A DNA stretch of 64,000 nt from Malania oleifera (Eukaryota; Streptophyta; Magnoliopsida; Santalales; Ximeniaceae): contig NC_080428.1 in the NCBI RefSeq assembly GCF_029873635.1, positions 65,137,101 through 65,201,100 of the forward strand, read 5' to 3'. This document shows, piece after piece, positions 11,161 through 23,806 of the stretch (the first letter of the stretch is position 1; the number at the start of each line of letters is the position of its first letter). Both the position numbers and the translations under genes were made by a program. The notes beneath the pieces were generated by a model. The model worked only from the letters and a program-made list of their open reading frames with translations, searched no databases and was not told the origin of the DNA.

Positions 11161-12907
11161 ACGTCAGTATCGACAGTAGTAGGTCAACATCATATAAGAT
11201 GGGATCTGGAGAGTCTTGGCGCAGAGTTGGTGGATGGTAATCATCAAGCTTTCCTTGCTATCTTGGTGATCCAGCTGACATTACTAGAAAGGATTAAAAC
11301 CGCGTAGGCTAATGATGAAGAGTTAGTCGAGGTTGTAGAGAATGTGCAGCAGGGGCTGGCTGCAGATTTTAACATCTTTGAGAGAGGTGTATTAAGGTTT
11401 GGAACCAAAATGTGTGTCATGCCCCAAACCCGCGGATGGGTCCCATGTGTGATTTTAGTAAGCTAATATGTCTCTGTATCATTTAAAGCATACATGTTAC
11501 TATACTAAATGAGGGTTCGACCCCATGGGGTACACGTAAACACTATACACAATCACATACATGTCCATACACCAAATACAAAGCGAAAATGTTCTTTCTA
11601 TATATACATCATACCATACAACGTACCATACCAGAGTCTATACATAATTAGGATCTACATTCCAAAATACCAAACATACCTCGGGTGTTTACAAAACCCA
11701 ATAATGACAACCTGATTACAACATTCGTACTTACACAGGTACTCTACGTAGCTAACTGACACCCACTCTTCCAGACACTAGGATGCTAGTTTCGGCTACC
11801 CGAAGGACCTGAAAAACATTTTTATATTTGGGGGGAGACACCTCTCAGTAAGGAAGAAAACAGGTTGTATCAGTGTATGTCATACAAGTGTTATTTCAAC
11901 ATAAAACATAACACAATACAATTCCAGTATATTCACAAATCAGTTCTAGTACATATGATACCAAACATATGGTCAATGTCGTCACACTTAAGCACTTGAT
12001 ACCCTGCAATAACCAAAGCCTCATAGCGATATCATTGCCAGTATGGTGTCCACTCACACCCATCGGTGACCAGCCGGAACAAATAGACGATATTTCACAC
12101 CCTTGGATATTAAGCCGGATACTCTCGCTCATGATAATTAGTTGAGACATGGCGTTAGCGTATGGTAATTAGCTGCCTCTACTTGATTTACAAAACCTGA
12201 AACAATTTTGGAACTCATTTTCCTATACCCATCAGCGTATGGTAATTAGCCGCCCCTAGCTATTTACAAAACCCTGGAACATTTTACATACAACATTTCA
12301 TTCCACACTTATTTGAGTATACAACAATCATATCATTTTCAATTCGAGTAGTACAGTTTAATATAAATACAGGTACGGTCATCTTAAAACTACAGTTTTA
12401 TACAACATACAATTTTCCAATAGAAATAGAGATGATAATCGAAACCCCCAAATTTTCTTAAAAACTATAACCTGAAAATCCCGCATTTTCACCTAATAGA
12501 TTTTTCCAAATAAGTAACCAAAACATACATACAATCATAAACTACATGTTTATCGATTCCGATTTCCAAAAATAACTGATATTAATAGAATCCCCTTACC
12601 CTTTTCTCGAATACCAAAATACGAACTCTATGGCTCCAAAACTATGAACCGAGTTCCCAAAACCTAAACATCCAAGAACTATACTTCACTATAATTCTTA
12701 CTACTACATATATACCGAAATGAAACTAAAATCGAACCCTTACCTCGGTTTTGGGTCAAAACCCGAAAATTCTTGAAACGAATTTTCGATCCACTAAAAA
12801 CATAGAGATTCCTCCCCTAATCCATGCAGTAACGTCGGATTGTCGTTTCAAGTGACGAACAACAAAGAATCGAAGAGAGAAGGAGAGATTTCGCTGGTGC
12901 TAGTGAG

Positions 12908-12916
<9 letters not shown>

Positions 12917-12953
<37 letters not shown>
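12917..12953. repeat. (GA)n microsatellite
   Basis: About 18 GA units within the solo LTR, just downstream of its TATA box in LTR sense. The other LTRs have a CT/GA-rich leader at the same place. Confidence 0.95.
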
Positions 12954-12957
<4 letters not shown>

Positions 12958-12990
12958 AGTTTACTTAGCCTCTAAGCAAAGAAATAGGAT

Positions 12991-13213
12991 ATTTATAGCC
13001 CCTTTGACTCGCCCAACCTCATCGACGAAACAACGCCTTCCTCAACGAATCATCCACACATTTCATTGATGAACCGGCTCCTTCGGCGACAAACCCTATT
13101 CTTATTTTTTTTACAACCCATTCGGTATCTCTTCGTCAACGAGACTCTGAATTTTGGTGACGAAGAGTGTGAGGGCCTTCGTCGACAAGAACAATGGTTT
13201 TGTCGACAAAGCC
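12991..13213 (-). promoter_or_regulatory. LTR promoter: TCGTCGACGA-like array plus TATA box
   Basis: About eight diverged copies of the palindrome (for example 'ctcatcgacgaaac' near 13020 and 'cttcgtcgacaaga' near 13176). In minus sense they stand upstream of CTATAAATAT (12997-12991), which is followed by the GA microsatellite. Confidence 0.55.
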
Positions 13214-15339
13214 TGCAAAATTTACTTTTTACCTTTTTGTTATTTATTCAATCTATATATCTTAGGTCGGGTTCTTACACTGTGTGTTCCAAACGATGAG
13301 GAGATAAGGAGGATGACTGGAAGAGGCGCATCGTTCTTTATACATGATACGTCCGGGTAGCACAAAGATGTATTGAGATCTGCGCGATTCTTTCTGGTGG
13401 AGTGGCATGAAAAGGGAGATTGCTCGATTTGTGGAGCAATGTCTAATGTGTCAGCAGGTAAAGGCTGAGCATCAAAGGCCAGCAGAGCCGTTGCAGCCAT
13501 TGAGTATCCCAAAGTGGAAATGGGAGCATATCTCCATGGACTTTGTCATCAGGTTGCCACCAGCAGTTCATGGGTAGAATGCAATCTAGGTGATCGTGGA
13601 CAGGTTGACTAAATCTGCTCACTTTGTATTGATGAAGGTTAGCTACTCCTTGAGTAGGCTAGCAAACCTATATATGTAGGAGATCGTTAGAATGCACGGA
13701 GTACCAGTGTCCATTTTTTTAGATCGAGACCTGAGATTCACTTCTTAATTCTAGAAGAGCTTACAGGAAGCACTGAGGACGAAGCTTACTTTCAATACAA
13801 CATTCCACCCCCAAACTGGCGGACAGTCAGATAGGATGATACAAATCTTGGAGGATATGTTACGAGCATGTGTGTTAGACTTCGGCGGTAGTTGGATGCG
13901 GTTCCTATCATTGGTGGAGTTCGCCTATAACAATAGTTTTCAAGCTAGTATTGGTATGACACTGTTCGAGGCATTGTATGGTTAGAGATGTTGGTCTCCT
14001 TTGTACTTGGATGAGGTCGGTGAATGGTAGATATTGGGTCCCAAGCTTGTATAAAAGGCTTTCGAGAAGGTTAGATTGATCAAGGTTAGAATTAAATTAG
14101 CTCAGAGTCGGCAGAAGAATTACGCGGATGTTCGCCATCGAGAGTTGGAATTCGAGGTAGTTGTAAGTTATTCCTGAGGATTGCTCCGATAAAGGGAGTG
14201 ATGAGATTTGAGAAGAAGGGTAAGCTGAGCTCGAGGTATATTGGCCCGTTCGAGGTATTTGAGCAAGTGGGTTCGCTGGCCTACAGAATTGCACTACCCC
14301 CAGCGCTCTCTCAGATCCACAATGTGTTCCACGTATCTATGTTAAGGAGGTATGTCACGACCTGTTGTTTAACTTGGTTTTTTTTTTTATATACTGTAAA
14401 ATTTACCATGCTCTGATACCAAATTGGATTAAACCCAACCATCAACCTAAGCAGCAAGAAGCAGAAATCAAATAAACATAACCATATGTAATTATATACA
14501 ATACCAGAGTGCTAAAATGTTTCCCAAAATATACATATATGACTGTTTCCCTAAAATACCCTCAACTGGCTAGGGCTATACAAAAATACTCACTCTGCTG
14601 TCAGGGCAATACTGAGGCCCCTCTATCTGTGAGCCTAGCCTGCTCGCCTACCTGGATCACCTGAAAAATGTTAAAGTAATGGGATGAGCCAATGCTCAGT
14701 AAGACGAAATATGCTATTGCTAGTGTGTGGCAAATGAGTTACAATACTATGTAAATCTGTTGTTATATAATCATGTATAAATAAATCTGTAATTACAATA
14801 CAAGTAATATAAATCACCATCCTTTCCAGGTTGCTTAGCATATCTATACTTTAGGTTTCTACTCAAAATACTTCTAATGTACATAAGTATATTCTCTGTC
14901 TCTGTAAATCTATATATACATAATAATAACTGAAAACTTCCCTGTGACTAACTGTATGCCATGATTTAACCCCTCATGATAAGGTTGTGCGGCCCGTAGG
15001 TGGGATCTACCCTGACTGGCCGACCAGGGTAAACCACTATACTCCCTCAGTCAGATCGGCCACTCCTCAACCCATATCTGATGGGGAGCCTGTTCACATA
15101 TGGGCACGATCGACCTACTACCACGTATTATCTGAATAGGTGGTTGCACTCTGAACTGAATATCTGAAGCTACGGTACCGTGCTCTATTGTATGGTCCAA
15201 CAGGGTCTGATACTATATAAAATATTTCTATATACAACTATCTGATTTACCATGATTCTAGAATAACTATATTAACCATGACACTGAAATAAATTGTAAC
15301 TGTGTCAACTGTATTTTTGAACTGAACTGTAATCTGTAA

Positions 15340-15445
15340 GTCATGGTACTAAAAAATGTATAATCATAGTACTGAAAACTGTATAATCATGGTACTGAAA
15401 ACTGTATAGTCATGGTACTGAAAACTGTATAATCATGGTATTCTG
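15340..15445. repeat. Short tandem repeat, ~24-bp unit, about four to five copies
   Basis: Units of the form 'catggtactgaaaactgta' with 'taat' or 'tagt' joins. The related LTR at 30048-32251 also carries a tandem array at 30955-31110, so arrays form repeatedly in this LTR family. Confidence 0.85.
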
Positions 15446-16061
15446 TAATTAATATAAAACATATCCACTTGCTGTATATTCTGTAAAACATACCCTGAAA
15501 ATGCTGTAAATATGCTTATGTACTATATTTATATTCTCAAGTCACACAGTAATTTAATACATAATATTCATAATTAATAAACTGTATAAAGTCCTGCTGT
15601 GAATAATAACCTAGTAAAAATATACATTTCATACTGGAAATCATTTTAGAACTACCTAGCATAACATATTTCCCTTACCTGATTTCTATTAAAATCCCCC
15701 TACTGAGACGGGTCCTACACCCACAGGATTCTCCACTCAACACCCTAAAAACCATATATCCCAGAATAAAATGTCACTATTTCTACGTCTACAGGATTTC
15801 TTACAACTACTGGAAAGTCAAATTCCGAATAAAAGACCTTACCCTAGATTTGGGATGAATTCCAACTTTGTCCCACCGACAATCTGCTCCGGCAGACTTG
15901 CAGAGAACTCTGCCAGGAGCGTCGTGGTGGCCTCCAATCATCGATTTGGCGATTGTAAGAGCCGAAATCGAAGAAAGAAGAGGAAGGAATCGTAGGGTAA
16001 AGGAGAGAGAGAGAGAGAGAGACTGCGGCCGAATTTCTACGATTAAAATCAGTTTAGGGCT

Positions 16062-16264
16062 ATTTATATTGCAGGATTCGTTGACGAGTCACGTCACCTC
16101 ATTGACGAGTCCTGTAAAAAGTTCATCGACGAACCTGCACCCTCATCGATGAATTTTAGACTTCTAGAAGTCCTCTTGGCATCTTCTTGTCAACGAAACT
16201 TGCCCTCGTCGACGAGACCCTCTTGTACCCTCGTCAACGAATCCCCTGTGTTCGTCGACGAAGT
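16062..16264 (-). promoter_or_regulatory. LTR promoter: TCGTCGACGA array plus TATA box
   Basis: Eight palindrome copies, perfect at 16206-16215 and 16252-16261, upstream (minus sense) of TATAAAT at 16068-16062. The GA-rich leader follows at 16020-16000. Confidence 0.6.
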
Positions 16265-16846
16265 TGACTGCCTTCTTCTATTATTGTTTCCATTTCTTTC
16301 CCTCTTTATTATTTAAATACTATTATTCTTCGGGTCATTACAAGATACATGCCGGATCCATCACATATGATTAGTAATGAATCTTTGCAGATTGGGGATA
16401 TGTTGGCGTATGCGAAGATACCCGTTCAGATTCTAGACCAGAAAGTTCAGAAGCTGCGAACCAAGGAGTTACGGTTAGTGAAAGTACTTTGGCAGAATCA
16501 CGCAGTTGAGGAAGTTTCTTGGGAATTAGAGACGGAAATACGACGGAATTATCCAAAACTATTCTGAAGAGTGATGTTTACAAGAACGGTTTGGGTAAGT
16601 ATGTGATGTATCTGTTATTCAGAGTGATATGCGGTTAGTCTCTAGGAGAGTTTTGTGATATTGTGAGCTCCTGACACGCTCTGTTTGTAACCACAGTATT
16701 CTTCTGCCATAAGTGAGGGTATGTAATATATATTGTGACGGGGCTGCGATGTGGGTGGCCGCCGGCTTTTTCTAGAGTCGGGTCTGCATTTAGGTAATTG
16801 GTGAGTTAACGAGTGAGAGATTGCAAATTTCAAGGACGAAATTTTT

Positions 16847-16861
16847 GTAAGGAGGGGAGGT
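16847..16861 (+). other. Polypurine tract
   Basis: 'aaggaggggaggt' immediately before the 3' LTR, the expected plus-strand primer site. The preceding 'aaatttcaaggacgaaattttt' is also seen, in reverse, next to the LTRs at 4432 and 51399. Confidence 0.8.
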
Positions 16862-18736
16862 TGTAAGAACCAAACCCAGGAAAAGGGGAAGGAATTTAAA
16901 AAGGTGAAAATAGTAGGGCATATCGACGAGGTTCCTTTTCTCGTTGATAAAGTCCCTTCTACAGCTTGACGATGAAATTTAGAGGTTCGTTGATGAGTGA
17001 ATACTATGAGATTTTGGGAATTTTGAAATCTCAGGCTCATCAACGAGGCTATGCCGTCGTCGACGAACGCCCTTCTTCTGCTCGTTGACGAGTGCTCCAA
17101 TTCGTCGACGTGGTTGGCCGGGTCAAAGTTCTATAAGTTAAAATTTCATTTTCTTAATGGTTAAGAAACATAAAAATCCTCTCTCTCTCTCTCTCTCTAG
17201 AACTCGAACCACTCTCTCTTTCTGAGGTTTCGAGCCGTCTGTTACCCGAATCAACGATTTGACATTGCTACGTGGATTATGAGGAGAATCTCTACAGTTA
17301 TAGCAGATCAGATCTTCATTTTGAGGATTTTTGGGTTTTGTTTCAAAATTGAGGTAAGGGTCTGAATTCGTTTTCAATTCAGTAGATCTGTAGTAGGTAG
17401 GGTTGTGTTTAAGTATTGTTCCTCGGTTTTTAGGTTTTGGGAACTCGGTTTGCTGTTTTGGAGCCGTTTAGTTCGTGTATTGATTTTCAGGGAAAGGTAA
17501 TGGGTTTCTATTTATATAAGTTATTTTGTAATTTGAATCGGTAAAATTGTGGTTTACGATTATACGAATGTTTTGGTTACTTATTTGGAAAAATCTATTG
17601 GGTGAAATAACGGGATTTTCAGGTTTATGATTTTTGGGAAAATTGGGGGTTTCGGGTATCATCTTTTTTTCTATTGGAAAATTTTATATATGGTTAAATT
17701 GTAATATAGAGATGACCATACCTTTTGATTATGTTAAAATTTATTTTCGAAGTATTTGATATGAGATTATTTGTTTACCTAAATAAGTGTGGAATAAGCT
17801 GATGTATTGAATGATATATTTTTTGAAAAAGCGTGCCAATTAACTATCGTAGGTTGTAAGTTGTTAAAATGAGATATAGGAATAGGAGTTCCAAATTATT
17901 CTAAGTTTTGTGAAAAAGTCGAGTCGATTAACTACCATAGGCTGTCGAGTCAGAATCAGCCCAAACGCCTGAAGCACGTCAGCTTATCCCCGAAGGCTGA
18001 GATGTGGAGGTGGGTTGAAATAATATAGTAGGCGGAGAGTGTGAAATATCACTTTCTATACCGATTGATCACCGAAGGGTGTGGGTTTACCATGTTAGCG
18101 CCGGTACAAACGCCGTGGGAGCTTATGCTATGTCAGGTTATCGAGGGGGTGTGTAATGCGGCTGGCTTAGGCCAAAGAGTGTGACGACACTGGATAGATA
18201 GATCATGTTTTGTGAGATATACTAGAACTGTATTGTGAAAATACTGAAATTGTGAGATGTTTATGTTTTACTGTTGAATTAACACTCATGTGTCCACACA
18301 CTAATATAACCTATTTCTCCCTTACTGAGAGGTGTCTCACTCTAATCATACAAATATTTTTCAGGTCCTTCGAGTAGTTGACACCATCTTCCTAGCATTT
18401 CAGGAGTGTGGTGGTTGGTTAGCATTGTCTAAGTACTTGGGCAAGTACTGATCTTAGGCTGGGGTGTCATTTTTGGGTTAAGTAGGCGCCCGGGGGTATG
18501 TGTTTTATTATGAGACTAGTTCCTGGTTTTGTATAGACTCTAGTATGGTATTATGATATAATAGGTTGAATATTTCCATTGCATATATTAGGTATGTAAT
18601 TGTGGATAGGGTATATATGAACCCTACGGGGTCAAACCTTTACATTGTGTAGTATCATGGATGATTGTATGATACAGGGACATGCTAGGTTACTGAGTCA
18701 CACCCTAGGGCCTATTTTCGGGATTGGGGTGTGACA
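16862..18736 (+). repeat. 3' LTR of the plus-strand gypsy element
   Basis: It starts TGTAAGAACC and ends GTGTGACA, followed by the AATAC duplication. Compared with the 5' LTR it has many substitutions and small indels, so the insertion is old. Donor-like AAAG/GTAATG is at 17497 and acceptor-like TTTTTCAG/GTCC ends at 18364. Confidence 0.92.
16919..17137 (+). promoter_or_regulatory. LTR promoter: TCGTCGACGA array plus TATA box
   Basis: About seven palindrome copies (one perfect near 17055) followed by CTATAAG (TATA at 17132-17137) and a (CT)n leader from 17180. Confidence 0.55.
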
Positions 18737-18741
18737 AATAC

Positions 18742-21232
18742 AATACAGATGAAGTTGTTTAGTCAGCTATGATCAGTGATCGGATATTATCTGGCAGCAT
18801 ACATCTTGTGTGAAATGGACTAGGAAGGAAAGGGTGATATTCATTTGTACTAAAGAGCTGCTAATGGTAGAAGGATTAGATTCTGAAGATGGCTTCAAAA
18901 GCCATAATCAATTGTAGATAACCACATAAGATTTCACATGAAGTTATATATAAGTTAAATCCCAACTAACCCGATGCCTAAGCGGTTAAATTGGTGTCCC
19001 ATTGCCAAGTAGGATTCGCACGGATATAACAAAAAAATAAAAAATAAAACTCTAGGCCCTAGCATACATGGTTTTCCTTCTGGATAGCAGATTGCTAAAA
19101 GGTCCAAGTATCATTATGATTTTTCTTCTAGGTAAGTTTCTAAAGATGATTCTGTTAGGTGTTATTTGATTCACAGGGTCTTTGGGGATACTTGGCAATG
19201 CGATGCCCATGACATCTTATTCTCATGTTTGTTTTCAGATTATGATGATAACAACTTTCCAGGGAATAAAGAATTCCCACAAAACATGGAAGTCCAATTG
19301 TTGCCCATTTAGTACCTTACATTCTTATGGGCATCTTAATTTCAGGACTAAATTGTCCCCACTATTTTGGCCGACTTATGGAAATATGAAAATATGTAGT
19401 CGATGCACATTCTCATCGACCCACCTTTCTTTTTCCCAAACAATACCGGCGTTCCCCAAGGTGAGACGTTGGGCCTGATAAACCTCTTATCCAACAATTC
19501 TTGCAACCGCTCCCTCAACTATTTTAGTTATGTCGGTGTCATTCTATACGACACTTTAGAATTCAATGCTGTCCTCAGAATCAAATCAATAAAAAATTCT
19601 ATCTCACATTCAGGAGGTAGTCTCGGCAAATCCTCAAGGAATACATCAAGAAAATCCCTCACTACCAGTATATCCTCTAATCACAACTCCCTTTCTAGTA
19701 CCTCCTTCACACAATTCAAATATCCTTGGCAATGCTTTAGCAACAACCCCTTCGCCTGAATGGCGGGTAACAATCGTGGTAGAGTGTACACACATGACCC
19801 CACAAATCTATACTCCTATCCTCTTGGAGGTTTGAAACTACCTCTTTCTGATAATAATCAATACTGGCATAACTAACAGCTAGCCAATCCATTGCCAAGA
19901 TCAGAATAAACCTGTGCCTATAAAGCACTACAAGACCAGCAAACAATATCCTTCCCTAAATATCCACTGGACAATCCTTAAACACCTTTCTACATTTTAC
20001 CATTGTTCCTATTGGTGTGGTTACAAATAATTTGGTGTCTAACAATTAAGTTTCCATCTTACACAGTCTGATATATTCCCAAGAAATAAACGAACATATT
20101 GCTTCTAAATCACATAAAACAATAACTTTAACTAAAATTATAACTATGATTCTTGTCACCATGTCTCATGCCACCTCAGCATCTTCCGGTGTCAATACAT
20201 AAACTCGTGTCGGAGCAGTATTCCTCTGTTGTCTACCTCAAGGTGCTTGAGTGCCTCCTCTATATGGTCGAGGAGCAGCCGCTATCGCTGGCAGCGCCTA
20301 GTAGTTTCTCGCTATGTGGCCCAACTGGTGGCATCGGTAGCATATCACCTTCCAGACCCGACACTCTTTTGGGTGTCTCTTATAGCATAGGGAACAGAGA
20401 TGCCTTGTGCCACTCGGTCTCCCATTCCCTGTCTTTGGCCTACACTGCCACCATGTCTTCTCCAAGTCCCCTAATTAGTACCTGCCTGAAATTTAAGAGG
20501 CATAGATCTCTTCTTCTAGTTCATATTCATAAACTCCTTTGCATCACAGCAGAGACTTGCCAATATATCTTCCATCTCTTGGATCCATTCCTCTGCAATG
20601 ATTTGATCAACTCTCCCTGCAAAAGTCGGGGGATTCATGTGGATAAATTGCTCGAAAGTGCAGCCTGGGTTAGCTGGTGGGCAATCCTGTCCCCTATAGT
20701 TCCACACAATCCTTGCCATGACTTCCTAGCTTGCACTACGCAGCACCTATTCAAGGTCTCTGCCACCTATGCTGGAAGCCCCCTCGTTCCCACTACTTTC
20801 AGTATTTACGTTGTTATTCCCGGGGTCTATCTTGAAAAGGGAACAACCAGTCTCAAAACTCAATTACTATCACGCAACCAATACACTTATCAAAATATAA
20901 CTCATGAAACATTATTCTATAACCATTCATCCTAACATCCTCAATCCCAATTTAAGATTCAGTCCTATCACTCAGAAACAAGAACCGGCGATAGCATCCA
21001 TGGTTTTCCTGAAATCGTCACCCTAGGAAAAACACAGAAACAATCATGAAACTCCTACCTCCAAGCTGCTTGATAGAACCCTAAATTCCCAATCTCATCC
21101 TCTAACAATAACTAATTCATATCTCACACCACCCATATCTTATTCTCCCCATAATCCATTCCTATACTCAGGTATTGTATTCCGCTGTTACTAAAGTCTG
21201 CAGAACCTAGCAACCTAGGCTTTGATACCAAA
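18742..21232 (-). pseudogene. Decayed gypsy gag-pol (family X), minus strand
   Basis: Next to the 5' LTR at 21233-23978, with a primer-site-like TTTGGTATCAAAG (complement of 21219-21231). Minus-strand reading shows gag near 20720-20516 ('CTFEQFIHMNPPTFAGRVD', 'EEWIQEMEDIL'). It then shows protease near 19946-19750 ('ILAMDWLAVSYASIDY') and the RT amino terminus near 19650-19385 ('[20 protein letters not shown]', 'MRMCIDY'), with several stops. The sequence stops resembling pol below about 19385, and 18742-19380 is unrecognised. Gag to early RT only, so it is incapable of making a product. Confidence 0.75.
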
Positions 21233-23771
21233 CTGTGATGCCTCGATTTTTGTACCCAATTTTTTTATCCTCAATAAAAATTAAATCATACACATCACAT
21301 CGGCCACGTCAACACCTCTGATACCACTCACATGACCCGACCTGCATTAGGCACCGGGTAAACAAGCATTTCATTTATATAAACCTAGCAGCGGAAGTCA
21401 TAAAATACAAACTATTCAGAATACAATACCCAAAATATCATTATACATGAACATATACATTTCTATCATACCCAAAACAACACAATCCTAGGGGAATTAC
21501 ACCTCCTTAGTCCAACACTCACCCTGTATATCAAGGTATTCGCTCCACTCTATCTCGGAACTCTATCACCTAGTCTGTCTCTGTACCTTAAAAAGTTTAG
21601 ATAATTTGGGTGAGATACATCTCAGTAAGGCGGAATAAATTACTTACAGTGCGTGACAATATGAGTTCAGTTATATCAAAATACTCATTAAAATGATTTC
21701 CATTTGAGAAAGTATACAAGTTTATTTTCATACTCGTATAGATATACATGACAAGCTTTTAAAAACTTTTAATTTTGTTTCCAAAATCATTCATACACAA
21801 CTTATGTTTACCAGCGAAGTTCCTGAGAATAGGGAAGCTTACCCGCCCATACAAGCAGCTTCTCTCTGCCCTGATATCGTTTGCAACCGGATTACTTGGG
21901 TTCAGCTGTAACTGATAATTATCAGGGCACTCACCTTACTCAGTAAGCCCTCAGGCGAAAAGTTTTACTTCACCTCATTTATTTATATTATTAACTCACA
22001 CTATTTCTTCTCTCATTTTATTTCATTGCATTTCCATTTTCATCTAGCTTATGAGTGTCCCTATTAACCAATTTACTCGTGTTTGTAAGTCATGGCTGCT
22101 TTGAGGATATTCACTACGCCATGCTCCCCCCATGGTCAGGATTGTGCAGCCCGAAGATTGGATCTAACCGCAGTTGGCTGACTCGGTTAGATCAAAATAT
22201 CATATCGCATATCCTGTATCTGTAATACAACTGGCCGGCCTATAGCCCTGGTCTAGACTCAGGGGGCACAACAACTCTACTATACAACTCAGTCGACTGT
22301 CAGGCCACACTCTCCACGAGTCCGTGTGGTTGCACTAACACCACAAGCAATGACACCGTGCTCAATATCACAACTCATCATTAGGGTTTCCATATCCATC
22401 CATCAGGGTTATCATTACCACATACCCGCAATCATTATGCGGTATTGACATTTCATCAATCATATTTCCAATGATCCCATTACAACTTTGCACTTTGTAA
22501 TGTTCACATTTCCCAGTATACTCATTTCAATATTTACATTTCAGTATTCATATTTAAACTCCCACATTTTAATGTTCATATTGCAGAATTTACATTGCAA
22601 TATTCCCACATTTCATAATTAATTTCATGGTAATACATATATATCTCTTTTCACATTCATTTCATTCTCATGTTAGCATATAACTCATTTCATGTTTTTC
22701 AATTCTTCTCAACATATTCAAATCAGTATTCATACTTTCCCATTTTTATAAAAATCATTTCTATACACGTATTTATATATCATTTTCATCATTTCCAACA
22801 AGCATATCGATAGTTCTCATTTCATCATTTTCTTAGAAAATACTCCTCATCAAATTTCACATTTTTCAATATACATTATAAGCCACATAATTTTCATCTA
22901 ATATTTATAATATACTAATTTCACAGGAAAAATTATCATAGCTTTATTTTTCACATATTCATTTAATCAATAATATCAAAAATACTGCTATAATTTATTC
23001 CCCCTACCTGACTTACTGAGAGTCTCATTAAAACCCAGATCCTACGTCCCCACCCAAAACTTAAATCTTGCAATTTGTGTTTTCTCCAAATTAATTAACT
23101 CATTTCCCAAAATAATACTCATATAACCTTCCCTAGGCTCCATATACTCCAAATTAACATTTAAACTAATATTTAACACCCTTACCTAGTTTCCTAAACT
23201 ATGTCTACAAGGTCTCGAAATTACACCCGCGACGCTTACTCGAATCCTGAATTCAATAACCCTAGTTCAACCTCAGAATACCTACTATTCTAACATTTCT
23301 AATTCTACATTAATTAAATAATAATTAGCTCATTAATAATCCCCTTATTGTAATTTTGGGATTATGCCTACGACGACCTCACGAGAAATCCACTTTGCTA
23401 GACTTATAGAGAATCATCCCTAAATTCTTGTGGTGGTGTCCGATCGTAGGCTTAAGATTTAAAAAAAATTGAGGTAAGAGTGAGAATTTAGCTTATCCCA
23501 GGAGATATGCCTATGCCGCTCTTACGACAAATCCGCTCCATTAGAAATGACGGTGGCGGAGAATGGAGCGTAGCAGTATTTTTTGATTTTCGATCGGACG
23601 AATATCAGTCAAGAAATTGAGGAGAGTGGGAGAGAGAACGAAAGAGACGAAAGGAGAGACGACATGAGAAGCAAAGTGGGGGCGTTCTGCTTCTTCAAAA
23701 ATTTTGAAATCCTAAAGCTTCAGCTAAACATATATATTTAAATAATATAATAAGAATAATAACTTTTAACC

Positions 23772-23806
<35 letters not shown>

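Larger units (their letters stand above)
11415..13279 (-). repeat. Solo LTR inserted in the integrase gene
   Basis: The segment begins TGTCATGCCCC and ends GTTCTTACA. Flanks ATGTG (11410-11414) and CTGTG (13280-13284) are a 5-bp duplication with one mutation, and deleting the LTR with one copy restores the integrase reading frame. In minus sense: TATA at 12997-12991, TCGTCGACGA-like array at 13213-13020, donor-like GGTAAGG at 12599, acceptor-like TTTTTCAG at 11809. No internal retroelement sequence remains. Confidence 0.9.
14353..16342 (-). repeat. Solo LTR inserted in the integrase/chromodomain region
   Basis: The segment begins TGTCACGACC and ends GGGTCATTACA. Flanking AGGTA (14348-14352) and AGATA (16343-16347) are a target duplication with one change, and removing the LTR restores 'LRRYMPD'. 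It is the same family as 30048-32251 (both start TGTAA.(G/T)ACCC in LTR sense and share 'aataatagtatttaaataataaag'-type sequence). Oddly, a primer-site-like TTTGGTATCAGAGC (plus strand 14411-14424, complement) lies about 70 bp inside its 3' end. A tandem repeat of about 24 bp ('catggtactgaaaactgta') spans 15340-15445. Confidence 0.88.
11161..16567 (+). pseudogene. Integrase and chromodomain-like tail, split by two solo LTRs
   Basis: Coding pieces are 11161-11414, 13285-14352 and 16348-16567. Removing each nested LTR plus one copy of its target duplication rejoins the frame: 'GTKMC' with 'VPNDEEI' at the first, and 'SMLRRY' with 'MPDPSHM' at the second. Visible integrase parts are the HHCC zinc finger ('[14 protein letters not shown]' equivalent near 13430), the DDE core ('WEHISMDFVI' equivalent near 13525, 'TTFHPQTGGQSD' near 13800) and the GPY/F-type 'RYIGPFEVFEQVG' near 14235. 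The end (16420-16564) reads 'QILDQKVQKLRTKELRLVKVLWQNHAVEEVSWELE' in short segments, the tail typical of Tekay/Del. Stops are again mostly TAG. Confidence 0.87.
6146..18736 (+). mobile_element. Ty3/gypsy LTR retrotransposon (Tekay/Del-like), inactive, with two nested solo LTRs
   Basis: A whole element with LTRs at 6146-7939 and 16862-18736 and a perfect target duplication AATAC at 6141-6145 and 18737-18741. The primer-binding site follows the 5' LTR and a purine tract precedes the 3' LTR. The order gag, protease, RT, RNase H, integrase, chromodomain-like tail is that of Ty3/gypsy. The C-terminal 'PVQILDQKV...LVKVLWQNH' segment and the long LTRs (about 1.8-1.9 kb) fit the Tekay/Del chromoviruses, by memory of the family and not by a search. 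All reading frames carry stops, most of them TAG in place of CAG or TGG, and at least one frameshift (about 10660). Without the two nested LTRs it would be about 8.7 kb. Confidence 0.92.

Noticed and set aside
18965-19025. Possible tRNA-like text ('taagcggttaaattggtg')
   Set aside because: No acceptor stem or T-loop could be paired around it.
20153-20935. 260-codon plus-strand open frame
   Set aside because: It is antisense to a recognisable gypsy gag on the minus strand, so it is a shadow.
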